Source: Priapulus caudatus (taxonomy: Eukaryota; Priapulida; Priapulimorpha; Priapulimorphida; Priapulidae). Taken from it: a stretch of DNA of 21,826 bases. Each line of letters begins with the position of its first letter. Positions within the stretch are counted from its first letter, which is position 1. Where the stretch lies: the NCBI RefSeq assembly GCF_000485595.1, contig NW_014579449.1:11221-33046 (forward strand). Direction: 5' to 3'. Positions 18,195 to 21,826 of the stretch are shown one piece after another. Under the pieces are notes generated by a model. That model saw only the letters and a program-made list of their open reading frames with translations, was not told the DNA's origin and ran no database searches. The position numbers and the translations under genes are program-made.

Positions 18195-18290
18195 GCGCGC
18201 GCGCACGCACTCTCTCTCTCTCTCTCTTCGCTCTCTCTTCTATCTATTTTAAACTTTTCCCGCTCTTTCTTTCTTTCTAGTTTCCTCAGC
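18056..18290. repeat. Composite (CA)n-(CG)n-(CT)n microsatellite
   Basis: CA and CGCA repeats (18056-18180), a pure CG alternation at about 18180-18204, then CT repeats to about 18290. The CG block is about 12 dinucleotides long. Confidence 0.95.
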
Positions 18291-18658
18291 ACACCCACTG
18301 TTGCATGAACAGTGAGTGCAGAGCATGCATATAAAATTAACTTATACGTATAGTATATGATACGTATGTATAATCAGGGGTCAGTAATGACATATTTGTA
18401 TTTGTATAATGTAATTGTATTCCATTCACGCGCCAGCAGTGTTAGCTGCTGGAGTGTGGCGGTTAACTGGTGGCTTAATACGCTGACGTTCTCACGTCAC
18501 CACGCGCATCCCCGACACGCCAGGCAAAACAGCTGCATTCATAATTGCTGCTAATTGGCATCAGCGGGGGGGGGGGTGGCAGCGGTACATGGCAAAGCCT
18601 GATTGACGCCCAGCCGCGCCCACACTCTTGCTAGCGTGCGGTGTAGCAAGTGTAGCGT
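18291..18658. other. Unique sequence with a G homopolymer
   Basis: No gene is seen. Eleven consecutive G lie at 18566-18576, a likely length-error site. Confidence 0.4.
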
Positions 18659-18885
18659 GCACGCGGGCGTGCGTGTGTGTGCGTGCATGCGTTCGTGGTT
18701 GTGCGTGCATGCATGCGTGCGTGTTTGTGCGTGCATGCATGCGTGCGTGTGCGTGCATGCGTGCGTGTGTGTGCGTGCATGTGTGCGTGTGTGTTTGTGC
18801 GTGCGTGCATGCGTGCGTGTGTGTGCGTGCATGCATGCGTGCGTGTTTGTGCGTCGTGTGTGCGTGCATGCGTGCGTGTGTGGGG
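18659..18885. repeat. GTGCGTGCATGC purine-pyrimidine array
   Basis: Repeats of GTGCGTGCAT, GTGCGTGT and GTTTGTGCGTGCATGC. Nearly every step alternates purine and pyrimidine, broken mainly at GTTCGTGGTTG and GTTTG. Cys-Val-His-Ala frames are artefacts. Confidence 0.93.
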
Positions 18886-18964
18886 GTATGTGGACCACTA
18901 TACACTACTGCGGTACATGCTGAGTAGAGGAGGCTGAGCCAGATACCGCTGCCCTGCCGTTCGG

Positions 18965-19021
18965 CACACGCACACAAACCTATACGCGCCCCTCACCCAC
19001 ACACACGCACGCACACACACT

Positions 19022-19069
<48 letters not shown>
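18965..19069. repeat. (CA)n microsatellite
   Basis: CACA and CGCA repeats with a pure CA run from about 19023 to 19068. Confidence 0.95.
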
Positions 19070-19070
<1 letters not shown>

Positions 19071-19225
19071 CGTGATAATTTCCAAAAGGATGCTAAGGGA
19101 TGTTGGCGAAATGAATCCCTGCATTAATTTTGAGAGATCTGGTATGAATCGAATCCCTACATGAATGAGAACCAGTTAATTCTTCCCAGAGCGAATCTCC
19201 CACAGAGATGAGGAGAGTAGGCAGC

Positions 19226-19432
19226 GAGATACCAGCACACGCACACACATACACGCACGCATACACGCGCGCACTGATATATATATATATATATATATAG
19301 TATAATATATATTATATAGTGTCGTGTGCTGTGTGTGTGTGTGTGTTGTGGTGTGTGTCGTGTGACCTGTGTGTGATGTGAGTAGTGTGTGTGGTGGCCG
19401 TGTCGTGTGTGTGCGTGTCGTGTGTGAACGTT
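19226..19432. repeat. CA patch, (TA)n, then degenerate GT tract
   Basis: ACGCACACAC (19232-19272), TA repeats (19276-19318), then GTGTG repeats with TCGTGTG, CTGTG and GGTGTG interruptions to about 19428. Complementary dinucleotides flank the TA core, so the region can fold back. Confidence 0.88.
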
Positions 19433-19484
19433 GCCTTTATGGCGTGACATATTAACGATTAGCCGCTCACAACGACAGACGCCA

Positions 19485-20218
19485 GAGAAGACGCAGCAGC
19501 AGGCGCCAACAGCAGCAGCAGCAAGTAGTAGTAGTCAGCACACAGCAAGCAGGCAGCAGCAGCAGCGAGTGCGCAGAGGCAGGCGGCGCGCAGGGCAGCT
19601 AGTACACCATGCCAGCTAGTCAGGCAGAAGACGCCAGTAGCAACATCAGTCATAGCAGCCAGCGCAGTCTGTAGCAGCAGTAGCAGCCAGCAGTAGTACA
19701 AGCAGTAGTCAGGCAGCTAAAGCGATAGGAGTAGCGTAGCCAGCACAACAGCAGTAGGCAGTAGTAGCCAGCAGTAGCAGCCGCAGTAGCGAGTCAGTAG
19801 CAGTAGCGGCAGTTGCAGCAGTAGCAGCAGTAGCAGCAAGCGAGTAGCAGCAGCAGTAACACCATCAGCAGCGGCAGCAGCAGTAGCAGACAGCCAGCAG
19901 CAGTAGCAGCGCGCAGCAAGTAGCCGCAAGCCAGTAGTAGCAAGTAGCAGCAGCAGCGAGCAGCAGCAGTAGCAGTAAGTAGGCAGGCAGTAGCAGCCGC
20001 ATTAGGAGTAAGTAGCAGTAGCAGCAGTAGCAGCAGTAGCAGCAGTGCCAGCAGTAGCAGCAGCAGCATAACACCATACAGCAGCCAGCGCAGCAGTAAG
20101 CAGGAAGGAGCAGTAGCAGTGGCGAGTAGCGCAGTAAGCTGTACGCAGCCAGCTAACTGTGGGGCAGACAGTTAGAGCGCAGTAGCAGCAGCATCACAGC
20201 AGTAGCAGCAGCCCAGTA
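19485..20218. repeat. Second AGCAGT/CAG-word array
   Basis: About 730 bases of AGCAGC, AGTAGC and AGCAGT units, less regular than 13373-15292 and without its ATCATTACC anchors. Leu-rich minus frames are artefacts. Confidence 0.9.
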
Positions 20219-20449
20219 AGTCATGAGATTGAGCGCGCCATTCATGCTTTTCGCCGGCTAGATGTACGACAAGAACGGATTAGCGTGATTACGAAGAATA
20301 ACACACTGAATATCTCGCGTGCGGATGAGAAGCATTTGTTATAGCCTTCACGTAGACTCAGTCGAGCCTGCCTGATGCTGCCAATGATAGTCTATACGTG
20401 CATGTCACGCTTCATTGGTGCGTGATGCCCATTCCGCTGCGTCCTTCAT
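20219..20449. other. Unique spacer
   Basis: Non-repetitive sequence with no gene recognised. Confidence 0.4.
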
Positions 20450-20915
20450 TCGCCCTCTCTAGATCTCTCCTCTCTCGCCGTCTCTTCGCGCTCTCTCTTG
20501 CTTGGCTGGTTCTCCATCTGCTCGCTGTCGCGCCTGCCCACTACCCTCTTATCTCCCTTCTCATATGATCTCTCTCTCTTCGCTCTTCGTCAATTCCCAC
20601 TCTTGTCTGCATGGTCTGTCTCGTCTGTCAATATGTTGCATGTGCTCACTGCCCAATCGCTCTGCTCGTGTGCTGCTCTCTCTATCTCTTCTCTCTCTCT
20701 TGCGCTGTTCGTGTGTGTCTCTCTTGCTCTTTCAACTCTTGCTCTCTCTAATCCCTCCCTGCCCTCTTGTTGCTTGCTCCTTCATTTGTTCTTTCTTCTC
20801 TGCTACGTCCGGTGTCGCCCCCCCTGTGCTCTCGTGTCGCTCGCTCTTGTGCGCTTCGCCCAAGATCTCCCCTCTCCTCTCTCCCTCTCTCTCCTCTCCT
20901 CTTTTTTTTCGTCCG
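20450..20915. repeat. Degenerate CT-rich tract
   Basis: CTCTCT, CTCTTGCTCT and CCTCTC words make up most of about 460 bases. The Ser/Leu/Cys-rich open frames (20498-20939) match its composition and show no real protein signature. Confidence 0.8.
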
Positions 20916-21079
20916 TTGCGTAAATGGAACTGTGCGTGAATTGTCCTTGTGTTGGGTATGTGTGCGCGATATGATGTTATGTGTCGCTGGATCGGAGTCA
21001 TCAATTGCGCCCAGGCCTCAGGACCACAGTTATTCACTTTGCCTCTCGCCTTATATTCCCACAGACAGACTCCCTTCCC

Positions 21080-21124
21080 GTGCACGAGCAGTGTGGCTCC
21101 TCATTCGGGCGTCCGACACTGAGA
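21080..21124 (+). repeat. Short direct repeat, copy 1
   Basis: GTGCACGAGCAG, GTGGC, GGGCGT and GACACTGAGA occur in this order, as at 21403-21442, with small indels between them. Confidence 0.75.
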
Positions 21125-21180
21125 CGCCTTTCTCCTGTACGACATCGACGCCATCCTTTTGGACTCTCTCGGCCATAATG

Positions 21181-21310
<130 letters not shown>

Positions 21311-21402
21311 GTGCGTGTGTGTGCGTGTGCGTGTGTAAGTGTGCGCGTGTGTGTGTGCGGGAAAGGGCCAGGAACATATTATGCTCGCTTTCAAGCACTC
21401 CT

Positions 21403-21446
21403 GTGCACGAGCAGGTGGCCCGATTGGGCGTGACACTGAGAGAGAG
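21403..21446 (+). repeat. Short direct repeat, copy 2
   Basis: The same ordered words as 21080-21124, then directly GAGAGAG and a single N at 21447. Confidence 0.75.
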
Positions 21447-21469
21447 NTCTCTCTCTCTCTCTCCTCCTC

Positions 21470-21509
<40 letters not shown>

Positions 21510-21731
21510 CTTCTATCTTATCTCTCCTCTCTCTCTCTCCCTCCCTTTCTCTGTCTCTCCCTCCCTCTCTTTCTCTCTTCCTCTCTTTAGTGCCTCCTTT
21601 CCTTATCTCCGCTTATTTCTCTCTTTAGCTTTTTCGGTATCTCTAATTCTGCCTCTCTGCTCTTTCTATCTCTCTTGCGCACTATCCTTCGCTAACTTTT
21701 CCCTTTTTCCTCTATCTGTTTTTCTCCTCAT

Positions 21732-21763
<32 letters not shown>

Positions 21764-21826
21764 TTCTATATATCTCTCTTGCTCATTATCCCTCACTCAC
21801 TCTTCCCCTCTTCCTCTCTCTCTCTC
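21447..21826. repeat. CT-rich tract to the window end
   Basis: After the N come TCTCTC runs, CCTCCTCC, and imperfect CT/CTTT repeats with short unique words to the last base. (GA)n before the N and (CT)n after it form an inverted repeat. Confidence 0.92.

Overview
The window looks like a piece of a metazoan, probably invertebrate, nuclear genome scaffold. Three things point that way: a spliced gene of the animal-typical astacin metalloprotease type at the left edge, with GT-AG introns; long CA, CT, AT and AGCAGT simple-sequence arrays; and short CCCTAA (TTAGGG-type) blocks. I see no bacterial operon, ribosome binding site, tRNA, rRNA or CRISPR array. The species cannot be named from what is visible.

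Layout. 1-1095: the 3' part of an astacin-like gene in three exons (1-121, 280-458, 852-1095). Exons 1 and 2 are in frame with good splice sites. The zinc-binding motif is disrupted, and exon 3 is scattered over three reading frames. 1096-5640: no recognisable gene; pyrimidine and GT tracts, a ~16-bp minisatellite (about 2940-3125), TCA and CAG/CTG triplet tracts, a 26-bp minisatellite (about 4078-4745), and GA/TA microsatellites. 6254-6430: nine units of a 21-bp repeat, each carrying a TGACGTCA (CRE-like) octamer or a variant. 6429-7599 and 11388-12497: two copies of one ~1.1-kb dispersed element with an internal CA array. The second copy follows a 25-N gap, and a ~125-bp direct repeat lies outside that gap and copy. 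7600-9820: CpG-rich and AT-rich unique sequence without a supportable gene. 9821-10919: partly palindromic sequence, two interstitial telomere-like blocks, and a ~300-bp fold-back element whose loop holds degenerate TTAGG sequence. 13069-21826: mostly satellites, including a 1.9-kb AGCAGT array with a hint of ~160-bp higher-order periodicity, an Asp-codon GACGAT tract, a 470-bp CA array, a (CG)n block, a GTGCGTGCAT array, a second AGCAG array, and CT-rich blocks to the end. Short unique islands lie between them.

Quality. Repeated units (26-bp minisatellite, AGCAGT array, the two dispersed copies) differ largely by single-base insertions and deletions. That is typical of an incompletely polished long-read assembly. 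Frameshifts here, including those in the astacin gene, are therefore weak evidence for pseudogenes. The many long open frames inside CA, CT or AGC arrays are artefacts of stop-free simple repeats and are not annotated as genes.

Only one gene is recognised, so there is no pathway to reconstruct. The best candidates for unusual biology are the 21-bp-phased CRE array abutting a dispersed element, the fold-back element with telomere-like loop, and the astacin gene with an altered active site.
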